Below are positions 8,973-19,902 of a stretch of DNA of 64,000 nt, piece by piece (within the stretch, counting starts at the first letter, position 1; every line of letters starts with the position of its first letter). The notes beneath the pieces are model-generated. The model made no database searches. It was given only the letters and a program-made list of their open reading frames with translations, and was not told the origin of the DNA. Source of the stretch: Evernia prunastri (taxonomy: Eukaryota; Ascomycota; Lecanoromycetes; Lecanorales; Parmeliaceae); contig NKYR01000089.1 in NCBI GenBank assembly GCA_003184365.1, positions 3,280 to 67,279 on the forward strand, in the 5' to 3' direction. A program made the position numbers and the translations under genes.

Positions 8973-11788
8973 ATGGCGGAGGTTGCACAAAGCGGCGGCC
9001 TACTCGACCTCGAGAAGGAACTGACTTGCTCTGTGAGCCTCCATATACAATCCTGAAACGGGCATCTTGCTTTCACAACTCCAATGAGCACAACAACTAA
9101 CAAGATGACATTCTCTGCTTTCAGATATGCATGCAAGTCCTCCACCAGCCACTCACCCTTCTCGACTGCCTCCACACGTTTTGCGGCTTCTGCCTCAAAG
9201 AGTGGTTCACGTTACAGGCATCTCAAGCATCGTCCTCGAACCCAAATCCAATCTCCTGCCCGTCATGTCGAGCAACAGTGCGAGATACCAGGCCAGATGC
9301 AAAGGTCATTACGTTGCTGGATATGTATCTACAAGCTAATCCTAGTAGAGCAAGAGATAAGGAGGAGGAAGAGGAGATAAGAAGTAAATATACACCAGGG
9401 GAGAGTGTGTTGCCTAGGGTCAGAAGGAGGAGGGGCAGTGATGATCAGCCTGAAGATAGGAGGATGATTGAAGAGGTGAGGGAGATGAGTTTAAGAGAGA
9501 TAGGAATTGGAGGCTCGCGATCTTATGAGAGAGGCGTTAGGCATCGAGCAAGAGATGAAACAAGAGACGCGAGGGATGAAGATGCTCGACAACGAAGAAG
9601 AAACAGAGAGGGAGGGCCGAGCAGTGCTGATGGTGAAGAAAGCGCGAGACCTTCCAGCGCGGCGGATGCTACAAATCAGGCAAGACAAATTGGGCACCAG
9701 TCGAGTCTACGGTCTCTACTAAGCACCAGCGACCTGGACTCTTCCGAGATGGAAGAGGAGATCCTGAGGCAGATTATGGATGAGGGGATACTGGATGGGA
9801 TCGACTTGAACAACATTGACGTTGGGCAAGAGGATGAGCTTAGCGAAAAGATCGCTGAAGCTTACAGAAGACGACATGGAAGGATGTCTAGGAGGCAGGA
9901 AAGCCGAGCTGATCAGCGAAGAGTCTCAAGTTCGCAGGGCCAGAGGTCAAGTTCAAACGAGCCAAGACAACAGCGGAGGCCAGCCAGGCCTGCCAACCCA
10001 ACTGATCAGGTTACGCATGCTTCTCATCCACCAGTCTCAAGACCGCATCTATTGGAGGCATATCCAACAGCACCGGGACACAGGCGGAGGACATCCAGCG
10101 AGACTAGGCAGACCAGGCGGCAAACTTCACCGACGCCTCCTTCCTCCAGCTCACGCACGGCTTCGGAGACGCAGAGGCAAGCGGCGCGGTCAGCTACAGA
10201 TCTATCGAATCGACCGCAGAATTCTAACCCAGCAACGCGGTCAGCTACCGATCTGTCGGGTAGACCTCAAGGCTCTTCAAACCAAAGAGTTCGCCCAAGG
10301 GATATCTCAAGCGGTGGTAGACGGACAACTGATCCGGCAGACATCGTAGTGTCCTCTACACGAATTACATCGTCGGATTCACCTAGGGCCCCTAGCCAAA
10401 ACAATCCCCAAGTTCCTCGCCAAACTGACAGTCCTCGCTTAACAGCTAGGGCACCATCTGATGCACGAATAGCGGCTGCTGTCTCCACTTCCCAATCGCC
10501 AGCAGAACTTCCAGTCCTACCAGTAGCACAAGTCACCTATCCAGAACCCTCCATCTCTTGCGAAAGATGTGGCAGAGCGAATCTGGAGCACCAGTTGCAC
10601 ATGAATTGCGATCAATGTATCGAAGCAAAGTACAGCCTTTGTCTTCGCTGCTGGCGTCTCGGACGGGGCTGCCTCCATTGGTACGGTTTTGGCCATAACG
10701 CGATGGTTCAGTGGGAGAAGAAATCCAATTCGGGAGCTGGCTATCCACCAGAGCATCCACTGCCCCATATTCTCACTGGTCATCGATATCTGCGTCCACC
10801 ATCCGATAGCTGTCAGCACACGGCTGGGAACGAGCAAAGACTTATGACAACGTCAGATCCTAGCAGACGTCTTCAGTCGGGCCCTTTCTGTTCCAACTGT
10901 TCCGCCTTTACGCCGGATTGCTTTTGGGAATGCGAGGTCTGTAACGATGGTGAATGGGGTTATTGTAATGCTTGCGTGAATCAGGGCAAATGCTGCACGC
11001 ATCCACTCCTGCCTGCTTCTTATCCCCTTTCTATTAATCCCGTCGACTCCGGACCACCCAATTCGACACAGCATGTTTCGTCCACTACCTTTACTCCCGT
11101 CATGACCTCCCAGCCTCAGTCGACGGAAAAACCTGTTGACGAATCGCACATTCCCCTTACATTCAGCACCAAATGCGACATTTGCACCTATCCTATCCCT
11201 CCATCCACTACCCGTTTCCACTGTCCCCAATGCAACGACGGCGACTACGACATCTGCACCACTTGCTATCTCCGGCTCGCCAAGACAGGAAGGATCAATG
11301 TCGAAAACGGACCCAGAGGCTGGCGTCGGTGTCCCAATGTTCACAGAATGATCGTCATCGGCTTCGAAGACTCCGTCCAGGGCCAAAGACGCGTCGTCGT
11401 CGACGACCTCGTAGGTGGCCACGCGCTCAATGACACGACAGACGCAGAGGGCAAAGTGTGGCGTTGGGGGGACGAAAGCCAGCAGACGCAAGCGAAGACG
11501 ATATCCAGAGCTGTCAACGGTAGAAGCTTCAATGGCTCTATACCTTCGCATCCTAACGACCCGGCTGTCAGCAAGTTCCCACCTAATGGAGGCGTGGGGA
11601 TGCGTGTGCTGGCATTGTGGTCATATTGGCCGCAGGAGGGCGTGGAAGACGAGCTCGCGTTTCCAAAGGGTGCAGAGATACGGGAATGTGAGGATATCAA
11701 CGGGGATTGGTTCTTGGGGATCTATTGTGGGAGGAAGGGTGTCTTTCCTGGGAACTACTGCCGGATACTGGACAATATCGGGACATGA
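8973..11788 (+). CDS. RING-finger protein with ZZ-like zinc fingers and C-terminal SH3 domain (putative E3 ubiquitin ligase)
   Basis: Two exons, 8973-9032 and 9125-11788, give 907 residues. The join restores a complete C3HC4 RING at the N-terminus: C19-x2-C22, C35, H37, C40, C43, C65 and C68. The intron has donor GTGAGC, branch CTAAC and acceptor TTTCAG. RING domains of this type recruit E2 enzymes for ubiquitin transfer. Residues about 90-490 are low-complexity and rich in Ser, Arg and Gln. Three Cys-rich segments follow (about 499-545, 609-650, 703-765); the last (CDIC...CPQC..GDYDICTTC) fits a ZZ-type zinc finger. An SH3 domain closes the protein (about 846-900; ALWSYWPQEGVEDELAFPKG ... 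GVFPGNYC). The combination suggests a scaffolded ubiquitin ligase. Substrates are unknown. The RING and SH3 calls are firm; the assignment of the first two Cys clusters is less so. Confidence 0.88.
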
Positions 11789-12426
11789 TGACATGAGTGG
11801 ACGTCCAGGCTCAGGGTACTTGCCCTCGATCTTCTATGGATGAATGAGAGACGCAACAGCATACCCAAGACATCTTGTTCGCTATGGCAGAGATCTTGGG
11901 CTGAATCGAAACGAAGGGACAATGGTAGAAGCGACACTCAATGCAAAACGAAAGACGAAAAATGACGACCAGGCCAAGCAACTGCATCATCTACAGCACA
12001 GATGCCAACCAGAGAAGTACAAGGTGGGTGTTTCTTTCAGCGGGTTCAGGGCTAGCTTTGATACCGACGGAAGATTCTCGCAGAAGCACTTTGACAAGGC
12101 TGGGTCGGAATCAACATGAACGGTTGGCGGCGAAGGGAGTCTTTCGGGGTTTGGATGGCTGCGTTGGAAGGCATACGTCGGGGTACGAGATCGATATCTG
12201 GTTCAAAGCGCGGCGGTTTTCTGTCAGCTGAAATGGCAGTTTTAGGGGCTGAGGTATTCTGATGTTTTTTCAGGTTGACTTGTGCGGCAAGGTTCGCGCA
12301 TAGGTGGGTTCTCATGACTATGATGATTTCGGGGAAAACTTTTCAACTATCATAAAAGCTGTATCACTACTGTTTATTTGGTTACTTTTCCTGATATACA
12401 CGTCTCCAAAATTCCAGTCGAGCGTC
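11789..12426. other. Convergent intergenic region
   Basis: It lies between the 3' ends of the RING gene and the phosphoketolase gene, so it should hold two 3' UTRs. No coding sequence is supported. Confidence 0.5.
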
Positions 12427-14996
12427 TCAGTCGGCATAGCCAACATCCCGATGGGTAGGTCCTGTGCCATCGAAGGACGGCGTGTCGTAAGCATCGTTTG
12501 GATCTTGTCCATGCTCCAAGATATACTCTTGCACCTTGGCTAGGTCGTGGCGGATACCGCTGAGCGTTTCGTGCATGTCCAGCCGAACCTTCTCGTTCCT
12601 CTTCGCTGCGCCCCTGATGGCAGCCTCGGCGACGTGATACCTGCTCACACCGTTCCGCAGCATCATGTCCAGCGGCGTTGTCGTGCTGCCTTCCTCGCAG
12701 TACGCGGCAACGCTCACCCGACTTAGCCGGGGCCTGCCAAACAGCAAGCCCTTGATCTCATCCCCGTAGCCGTGATAGTTGAAATGGATGGGACAGTCGG
12801 CTGTGAAGAGGGAGTCAAAGTCATCGTGCGAGAGAGCGTGAGGATGTCCACCTTCATGCTTGAGTATCAAGAGATCGGTAACATTGACAACGCGCACGCG
12901 CAGGCTCGGCGTGAGTCTGCGCAGCATGGCCGCCGCTTCAATAACTTCAAAGGTGAGTTCGGCACCAATACCAACAATCACAACGTCTGGGTTGAGACCG
13001 TCGTCGGTGCTAGCAAACTTCCATACAGAAGCGCCCGCACGGCAATGATTGTCGGCTTCTTCTGGAGAAAGGAAGACTGGTTGAGCCTGCTTCGAGCCAA
13101 CCATCAGGTTTACGTAGCTCGTTGAGCGGAGGCAATGGGCAAGGGTGGAAAGGAAGGTGTTCGCATCTGGGGGTAAGTAGACACGTGCGGCGCTCGGTTT
13201 GAGATTTAGAACGGCGCCAATGAAAGAAGGGTTTTGGTGCGAGAATCCATTGTGTTCTTGACGAGTCCATGTGCTAGTTTCGAGGTAGTTGATACTACTG
13301 ATATCCTTTCTCCAGCTAGTCTCCCGAGCCTGTGAGAACAGTCAGGCTACTCTCATACGTTTTTGTGGCAGAAACGTACCATCTTATTGAACTTGCTGTA
13401 CTGCACCATCATCGTGTGGATGATCCCGAGAAAGCTCTCGTATGAGGGGAAAAGGCCAGTGCGCCCAGTAAGTGTGTATCCTTGTAGCATACCTTGGCAG
13501 GTATGCTCCGATAGAATCTCGATGACCCTACCGCCACGAGCATTGGAAAACTCGTCCCATTGGAAATTTCGCCCGGTGTGGTTGAAAACAGCATCTAGCT
13601 TGTTGCTAACAAGCTCATCGGGGGAGAATATTCTCATACTTTTAGGGTTATCGACCAGTACTTGGTCAAGGAGCTCTCCAATGGTCTGCATACAGCTCGC
13701 TTGGCCACCTCTCTCGGCCCCATATTTCTTCCAGTCCGGAATTTTGAGCACTTCATGTGAGCCATATGTATCTATTTGCTGTCCCAACCTTTTGCTCTCA
13801 TCGGCAGGAATGATGTCCAGGATTACTTTCGCGACACCACCGTCTTTGGTGAATAATTCGTTAGGTTTGTAGCTCTCTAGCCACTCTTGTAGTTGCTTCA
13901 GTTCGCTTGAGTCGGACTTGGCGGCCATTAGAGGTACCTGATGCGCGCGAAATGATCCCTCAATGAATTGTCCGTGGACCTTTTTCGGTGCTCCCCAGCC
14001 CTTCGGCGTCCTCATGATTAAGACTGGCCATCTAGGCTTCATGATTGGTTTCCCGGACCGGGCTGCTTTCTGGATTTTGTGAATCTCATGCAAAGCCCAT
14101 TCCATAGATCGACACATGTCCCCATCAATGTCTTCTAGGTCTTCAACAAATCGGCATTGGTAACCATAGCCAGTGAATAATGCGACCATTTCCTTGTCGT
14201 CCATGCAGCCGTATATAGTACGTTCGCTAATCTTGAAGCCGTTGACATGCACAATTGGAAGCACAGCCCCGGATTCCTGAGGGTCGATGTACTTTGCCGC
14301 ATGCCATGCTGTAGCCGTTGGTCCACTTTCTGACTCACCATCACCAACCACGCAGGCTACGATAAGATCGGGCTTGTCCATGACGGCACCGAACGCTACG
14401 GATAGAGCGTAACCAAGCTCTCCGCCCTCATGTATAGCACCTGGCGTCTCTGCATTGATATGGCTGGGAAAGCCACTCGGAGTGCTGAATTTGGTAACGA
14501 GCCTGTGCAATCCCTCTTTATCTCTACTATATTCCGGATAGAATTTTCCCAAGGAACCCTCGAGCCACAAACTCGAGAGAATGGCAGGTGCTCCATGACC
14601 TGGACCAACGACGAAGATGATGTCTTGTTTCCGTTGAGTTGCCAGTAGGTTGAGGTGGGAGTATACGAGGGTCAAGCCAGGGCATGTGCCCCAATGGCCG
14701 AGCAATCGAGGTTTGATGTCATCGAATTGGAGGTCGCGTTCAAGGAGGACGTTGTCTTTCAGGAAGATCATCGCTACCATCCATGTATTAGCAATTGCAC
14801 TATATTTATTTTTTGGAGAAGTCAGAGACTCACCAGCAGCAATATAGTTTGCGGCACGTCTGAATTCCTGCAGCCCAGTATAGGTGGACTCGTCGAGCTT
14901 TGTCTTGTCTAGCTTGATGGCGAGTTGTAAGACATGGTCGTCGATATGAGAAGGTAGAGGCTGCGGATTGGGTCGATCTATCTCTTCTCCAGGCAT
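12427..14996 (-). CDS. xfp: Xylulose-5-phosphate/fructose-6-phosphate phosphoketolase
   Basis: Three exons on the minus strand: 14834-14996, 13380-14773 and 12427-13329, totalling 819 residues, the usual size. The TPP-dependent enzyme splits xylulose-5-P (or fructose-6-P) with phosphate into acetyl phosphate and glyceraldehyde-3-P (or erythrose-4-P). Visible family motifs are RLLGHWGTCPGL (about 78-88), GPGHGAPA (111-118), HEGGELGYALS (169-179), the TPP-binding GDGESESGP (198-206), and HNGFSHQNP in the last exon. Intron 1 is in frame (60 nt); removing it restores YIAAAMIFLKDN. Intron 2 (50 nt, GTACGT...CACAG) restores FNKMARETSWRKD. The start at MPGEEIDRPNP matches the normal fungal N-terminus. 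It is divergent from acetate kinase, the next enzyme of the pathway. The cytosolic location is inferred from the absence of a targeting signal. Confidence 0.96.
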
Positions 14997-15624
14997 ACTG
15001 ACGGTATCAAATGAACGTATGAGGATGTGTGTATTGGCTTCGCGGAAGGAGGGTGGTAGATACAATGCGGTGAATATCGAGGCAGAAGCTGTTGGAGAAG
15101 GCCGACGTGATCCGTGCCCTCGAGATAAGTCTTCGTAAACATGCGACCCACTAGCACTCTAGCCCTCTTGACGTAGGTCCGGCACCTCGTTCCTTTTAAC
15201 GTAAATGACATCACATTAGTCGTACAAACGTTGGCACTTCGTCGCTTCACTTCTGTCTTGCGCTTTCTTCTCTCAGCTGGTGTCAGCATCGATACACCGG
15301 TTGAAGTGCTTCTTCCTCCACTTCCTCTCCCAGTACCAATCGTCTCAAGAAATATATGTTTAACAGTGAAAAGGCTTTCCCGCCAGTATTCTACAACTTC
15401 CAATTCCGCGTCCAGGAATCTAAACGCCTAACGCCGCTTATCGATAAGATAAGACCCCCACCAAACGAAACCGCCGCCAGCGAGCATTGATCTGAGACTC
15501 GCGCCCTGAGCGGGGTGCCTCAAGGCCTGAAAAGGCCCAGGATCAATAGTAGGTAAGGGCAAGTGGAAGAGATTTAAAACCACAGCTATAAGCAAAGGCC
15601 CGATCAATTCCGTCCCACCGTACA
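14997..15624. promoter_or_regulatory. Shared divergent promoter of phosphoketolase and acetate kinase genes
   Basis: 628 bp separate the two start codons. A dense GATA cluster, CTTATCGATAAGATAAG, lies at 15437-15453: a 12-bp palindrome holding two opposed GATAAG sites, plus a third GATAAG. GATA factors such as AreA or the light regulators bind such sites. Two matches to the CreA carbon-repression motif SYGGRG occur close by (15456-15461 on the minus strand, 15510-15515 on the plus strand). An AT-rich GATTTAAAAC patch lies about 50 bp before the acetate kinase ATG. The motifs are short; their function is inferred. Confidence 0.5.
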
Positions 15625-16975
15625 ATGGCTATCATCCTGTCAATCAACTCCGGATCCTCCTCCGTCAAAGTCTCCGTCTACAAGTCCGCCGCCCAGGGCC
15701 ACCCTCCAACCCAGCTCGCTGACGCCTCCATATCCGGTCTCACGGCTCCTCCAGTCCAATTAACTTATGAACGTGGTTCCGAAAAAATCAAGAATCAAGA
15801 AGTCAAAGCCATTAAATCAAATGAAGATGCCTGCGAATACATACTCGATCACTTGGTTAAAGACGAAGGACTGTCCGACATTTCTGGCAGAGACGACATC
15901 ACACATGCCTGTCATCGCGTCGTACACGGAGGGGATTATCCAGCTGCTCATGTCATCGACGAAGATACGTACCATCATCTTCAAGAGCTCACAGACCTTG
16001 CACCCTTACACAACGCCAGCGCTCTCGCCATCGTTCAGGCTTGCACGAAGGCTTTGCCAAAAGCCAAAAACATCGCATACTTCGACTCTTCATTCCATTC
16101 AACAATGCCCAAGGAGACAGAAACATATCCGATCGATCCAGAGATAGCGAAGAGGAACAAGCTGCGGAAGTACGGCTTCCATGGCATCAGCTATGCCTTT
16201 ATCACGAGGTCAGTGGCGGACTTCCTGAAGAAGCCAGAGAACGAGACGAGTATCATTGCGTTACATCTTGGTAGCGGGGCGTCGGCTTGTGCGGTCAAGA
16301 ATGGAAAATCGCTGGACAATAGTATGGGTCTGACACCGCTGGCTGGCCTGCCTGGAGCGACGAGGAGCGGCGACGTGGACCCCAGCCTGATCTTCCATTT
16401 CACCCACGACGCTAGAAGACCGAGTCCTGGTAGTACTAAGGAGATGCATATTACGACAGTCTGTCCATCATGAGAAAATGTCTGGAGATCGAGTACGAAA
16501 GTGCTGACCATCACTACAGGCGGAAGAGATTCTGAACAAGAAATCTGGCTGGAAAGCCCTTACCGGCACAACAGATTTCGGCGTAATCTCATCATCATCA
16601 GACCCAAGATGTCAATTGGCATTTGATATCCTCGTTGACCGCATTCTTGGCTTCATCGGCAGCTACTACGTCAAATTGGAGGGTAAAGTCGACGCGTTGG
16701 TCTTTGCGGGAGGCATTGGGGAAAAGGCAGCGCTTTTGCGATCAAGAATTTTGGAGAAGTGTGAGTGTCTCGGCTTTGAGATTGACGATGAGAAAAACAA
16801 TAAAGCGATTGAGGGTGTGGTTCAAGATATTGGCAAGGCGGCGCGGCATCGGACCTTGGTCTGCCAGACAGATGAGCAGGTAAGGAGCCTCGGATCTATG
16901 CAACTGCCGAAGATACTGACTCCGACATAGTTCGAAATGGCGAGGCAATGTGCTGTGGGTCTGCAAACAAAGTGA
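15625..16975 (+). CDS. ack: Acetate kinase
   Basis: Three exons, 15625-16458, 16520-16879 and 16931-16975, encode 412 residues, normal for the family. The enzyme transfers phosphate between acetyl phosphate and ADP, giving acetate and ATP. Motifs of the ASKHA fold are clear: SINSGSSSVK (5-15), HRVVHGG (97-103), the catalytic-Asp segment FDSSFHSTMP (153-162), LHLGSGAS (213-220), GLTPLAGLPGATRSGDVDP (235-253) and FAGGIGE late in exon 2. Intron 1 has an unusual GTCTGT donor with CTGAC branch and restores HITTAEEILNKK. Intron 2 (GTAAGG...ATAG) restores DEQFEMARQCA, which is the normal C-terminus; reading through instead would end in an aberrant tail. Pairing with phosphoketolase indicates a route from pentose phosphates to acetate, and via acetyl-CoA synthetase to acetyl-CoA. 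Confidence 0.96.
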
Positions 16976-17261
16976 ACAAGCCGAGCCAGAAATGACACGA
17001 GAAAAAGAATAATCTTTACAATAGAGCACAAAATGTGGGGCTTGGATCCCTTGTTAATGGGGATTACAGGCTTTAGCAGAATATCGATGTCAACAAATCG
17101 AATTATTGCGGCCCATAGATTCGTAAAGGCCGATACGGTTAGATGTTGGGAGACCTCTTCATTCGGCCAAAAACCCAAGGCAATGTTTGCGCTTGACAGC
17201 AAGGCGTCCCTATTAGGCCCTGTATGCTTGATTTGAACGTTAAATCAAACAATGTATAATC

Positions 17262-18851
17262 TTACTCTTCAGTCTCGCCCATCTCCGCCAACTTGCCATC
17301 GATAATGTCAAGATCCTCCGCAGCTCGCGCCTCCAAGACAGGGACCTCACCGTCGATCTGCGGGCCCGTAAATGTTTTTCGCCCGGATATAAACCAAGTG
17401 ACTATACTGATCAGCCCGATGATGCCTATCGCAGCGCTCGTGTAGTTCATATTTCCGGAGTCCACAGGTGCCAAAGTTGGGAAATTGAATGTTATTGACG
17501 TGAAGACGAGGAAAACAAGACCGATTGCGTTCATAACTATGCCATATCGACCGAGACTGTAAGGGCCCGAAAGCGCCTTGGTCTCTCCTGTGAGCCAGGA
17601 GAGGATGCGGGCGAGCAGTGGCATGGCGTAGGAGAGGTAGAAACCCTCCGTCGCGATCGAGATCACGGTGTTGAATCCGGTCAAGGTGCCAAAATAGATC
17701 GAGTTGAGTGCCATTTGTACCGCGCAAGCGAGCAGGATTGCGTAAATTGGCACCTGTCGTTTGGAATCCACTTTGGCAAAGAGGCTGGAGAACGGTAGGC
17801 CGTGATCACGTGCGAAAGCGAACACGCTTCTTGAGCCTTCGGCCAGCAGAGCGTTGGCGCAGACTAGCACGATCACTACGATCAGGGATGAAAGGAAGCA
17901 GGCGCCGACGACAGATCCGGTGGAGTCGTAGAAGATCTGGATAAGGGGCACGCCAGTTGTTGAGGAAGCTGTTGAGGAGATGTCGCCGATACAGAAGCAG
18001 ATGGATATTAGGAAGATGAATCCTGTTATTGCACCGATGTAGACAGACATCACAATCGCTTTAGGCGCCTCCTTTTGCGCATTGACCATCTCTTCGGTCA
18101 TATGTGCAGGCGCGTCGTAGCAACACATACCGAACGAGCTTTGCAAGAGCCCCAGAATCGCTGCAAAGCCGGTAGAAAAACCGGTGAAGTTCTGGAAACC
18201 GTGAAAGACGAAGCTGGCGGGCTGTTTGTGATCGTTGGTTGCGAGGATCGTGATCACAACAATGACAAAGGATAGGATGTTCCACAGGAGGATGAAGCGG
18301 GAAATCCTGTCTAGCAGGTGCGGCCCGTAGATATTAACACCAGTACTTAGCAAGGCGATGAGGTAGGCTAGGAGAACTGTGTGCCAGCGTTCGATGGTGT
18401 AGTTGGGGAACGAGAGGTTGGCTTGACCCAGTATGAAGTTTGCACCAATGAAGTTGTTCGTCGCGCCCATCGCGAGAATTCCTGTCATCATGAACCAGCC
18501 TGTGGCCCAAGACATGCCTCTCGCTATCTGTGGAGGTGCTAATACGGCGACCCATGAATATTGCCCGCCAGCGAGAGGATATGCTGAGCACATTTCTGCC
18601 ATCGAGTATGCAACTGCAAGGCCGAAGATGCTGATACCTATCCATGAGTAAATCATTACTGGAGGACCACCGGACTCGACCCCAACTATCAACACACCAC
18701 CAAGGGCTGTCCAGCTCGTGACGATGCTAAAACTGAATCCTATCATTCCTAAAAGGCCAAATGAGCGCTTGAGCTCCTGCTGGTAGCCCAAATTCTTGAG
18801 CACGGTGTCCTCTTGGACATCCTCGCTGAAGACCTTCTCGTCGTTCGACAT
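17262..18851 (-). CDS. APC-superfamily amino acid/GABA/choline permease
   Basis: A single-exon 529-residue integral membrane protein. It has the conserved opening of the fungal GABA/choline transporter group, LKRSFGLLGMIGFSFSIVTSW, followed by Tyr-Pro-x-AGGQYSWVA at about residues 93-105 and about 12 hydrophobic segments. The segment CCYDAPAHMTEEM is characteristic of this family. The hydrophilic N- and C-termini are expected in the cytosol. I chose the ATG at 18849-18851; the frame continues upstream only from a non-ATG codon. Substrate may be GABA, choline or another amine and cannot be told from sequence. It converges with acetate kinase, with 286 bp between the stop codons. Whether it shares regulation with that pathway is unknown. 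Confidence 0.92.
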   Translation of the reverse strand: MSNDEKVFSEDVQEDTVLKNLGYQQELKRSFGLLGMIGFSFSIVTSWTALGGVLIVGVESGGPPVMIYSWIGISIFGLAVAYSMAEMCSAYPLAGGQYSWVAVLAPPQIARGMSWATGWFMMTGILAMGATNNFIGANFILGQANLSFPNYTIERWHTVLLAYLIALLSTGVNIYGPHLLDRISRFILLWNILSFVIVVITILATNDHKQPASFVFHGFQNFTGFSTGFAAILGLLQSSFGMCCYDAPAHMTEEMVNAQKEAPKAIVMSVYIGAITGFIFLISICFCIGDISSTASSTTGVPLIQIFYDSTGSVVGACFLSSLIVVIVLVCANALLAEGSRSVFAFARDHGLPFSSLFAKVDSKRQVPIYAILLACAVQMALNSIYFGTLTGFNTVISIATEGFYLSYAMPLLARILSWLTGETKALSGPYSLGRYGIVMNAIGLVFLVFTSITFNFPTLAPVDSGNMNYTSAAIGIIGLISIVTWFISGRKTFTGPQIDGEVPVLEARAAEDLDIIDGKLAEMGETEE

Positions 18852-19902
18852 AACGGAATACCTTTTGCAACCCAACGTTTTGTACAATGGAAGCTTCCCC
18901 TCGGACAAAAACGCAAAAAAAGATGCGGTCGTTTCCAGAATGGTCTAATTTATTGCCTATCACCGGTTGAGGGGGCCTCAAGGCGATCTATATATGTGAA
19001 ACTGAAAAGTAGACTGAAAATTGTACGAGGTCATTGCTGGACACCTTCCTGTTCGCGATAAGCATGTATGGACCTGGTAGATAAGCTTGACCGAATCCCC
19101 GTAGGATTGGCCGTGGCGCCCCTCAGCGCATATCTAGCGCAAAGTAGGCAGATCAGCCAGGCATGGATATCAAGGAGCCAATAATGCCAATTATCAAAGG
19201 CTGTGTCATTGGAGTTCTTTTTTGTCAAGGGCGAAACACCAGACGAGGAAAACATTGAAAATATTTCCGGGTATAGAAGCAGATTACTAGGAGACTAGAT
19301 ATTGGTGGAGTACAGGGTAAGTGGGAGAGTCCAAGGGCAAGAGAGTAAGACGCTAGGGCGTAATTCTCCAATACGCTGAAAAGAAATACAACAAGAAACA
19401 AAGGAATGCATACACTTAGATAGTCCGTAGAAGATCAGTTAATGGCACACTACAGTGACTGGAGGAAAAGAGGTTGTTGCTAGCCGACAGCGCGCTAGTA
19501 TTTAGCGTGGCTTGGCGTTTATTGAATGTTGACGAAGTTACTTCCATTCACCTCAACCTTCGATATCGACAACGGCAACCAAGTCCAGAGCCTGCCTCAA
19601 GGACATTCGACGGATAGAATTTCATCGATATGAGAATGGGAAATTTGCAATAATAATGCAGAGAAGGACCTCCATTGCACACGTCAGGAAGAACGATACA
19701 GCGCCCCATTGCGAGTGCGAACTTCGCGCCTGGTGATCTTGAGCTTTATACAGGAGGTTGATTTCGAGCTGATATCTGATCGCCCGTTGCTGCCCGAATA
19801 TTGGCATTGGAGACTGCTTGAACTCATCCGCCCTTAGCACTTGGGGTGACTTCAACTGCCCGCGCGAGCAATATCGCCGCCTTGGGTCGGCTCCCTCCAG
19901 TC
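18852..19902. other. Divergent intergenic region (permease / nudE)
   Basis: About 1 kb holding the promoters of both flanking genes and their 5' UTRs. No coding sequence is supported. No strong motif was recognised. Confidence 0.5.

Noticed and set aside
10853..11551. 232-codon open frame on the minus strand
   Set aside because: It lies wholly inside the Cys-rich part of the RING/SH3 gene and has no domain; it is a shadow frame.
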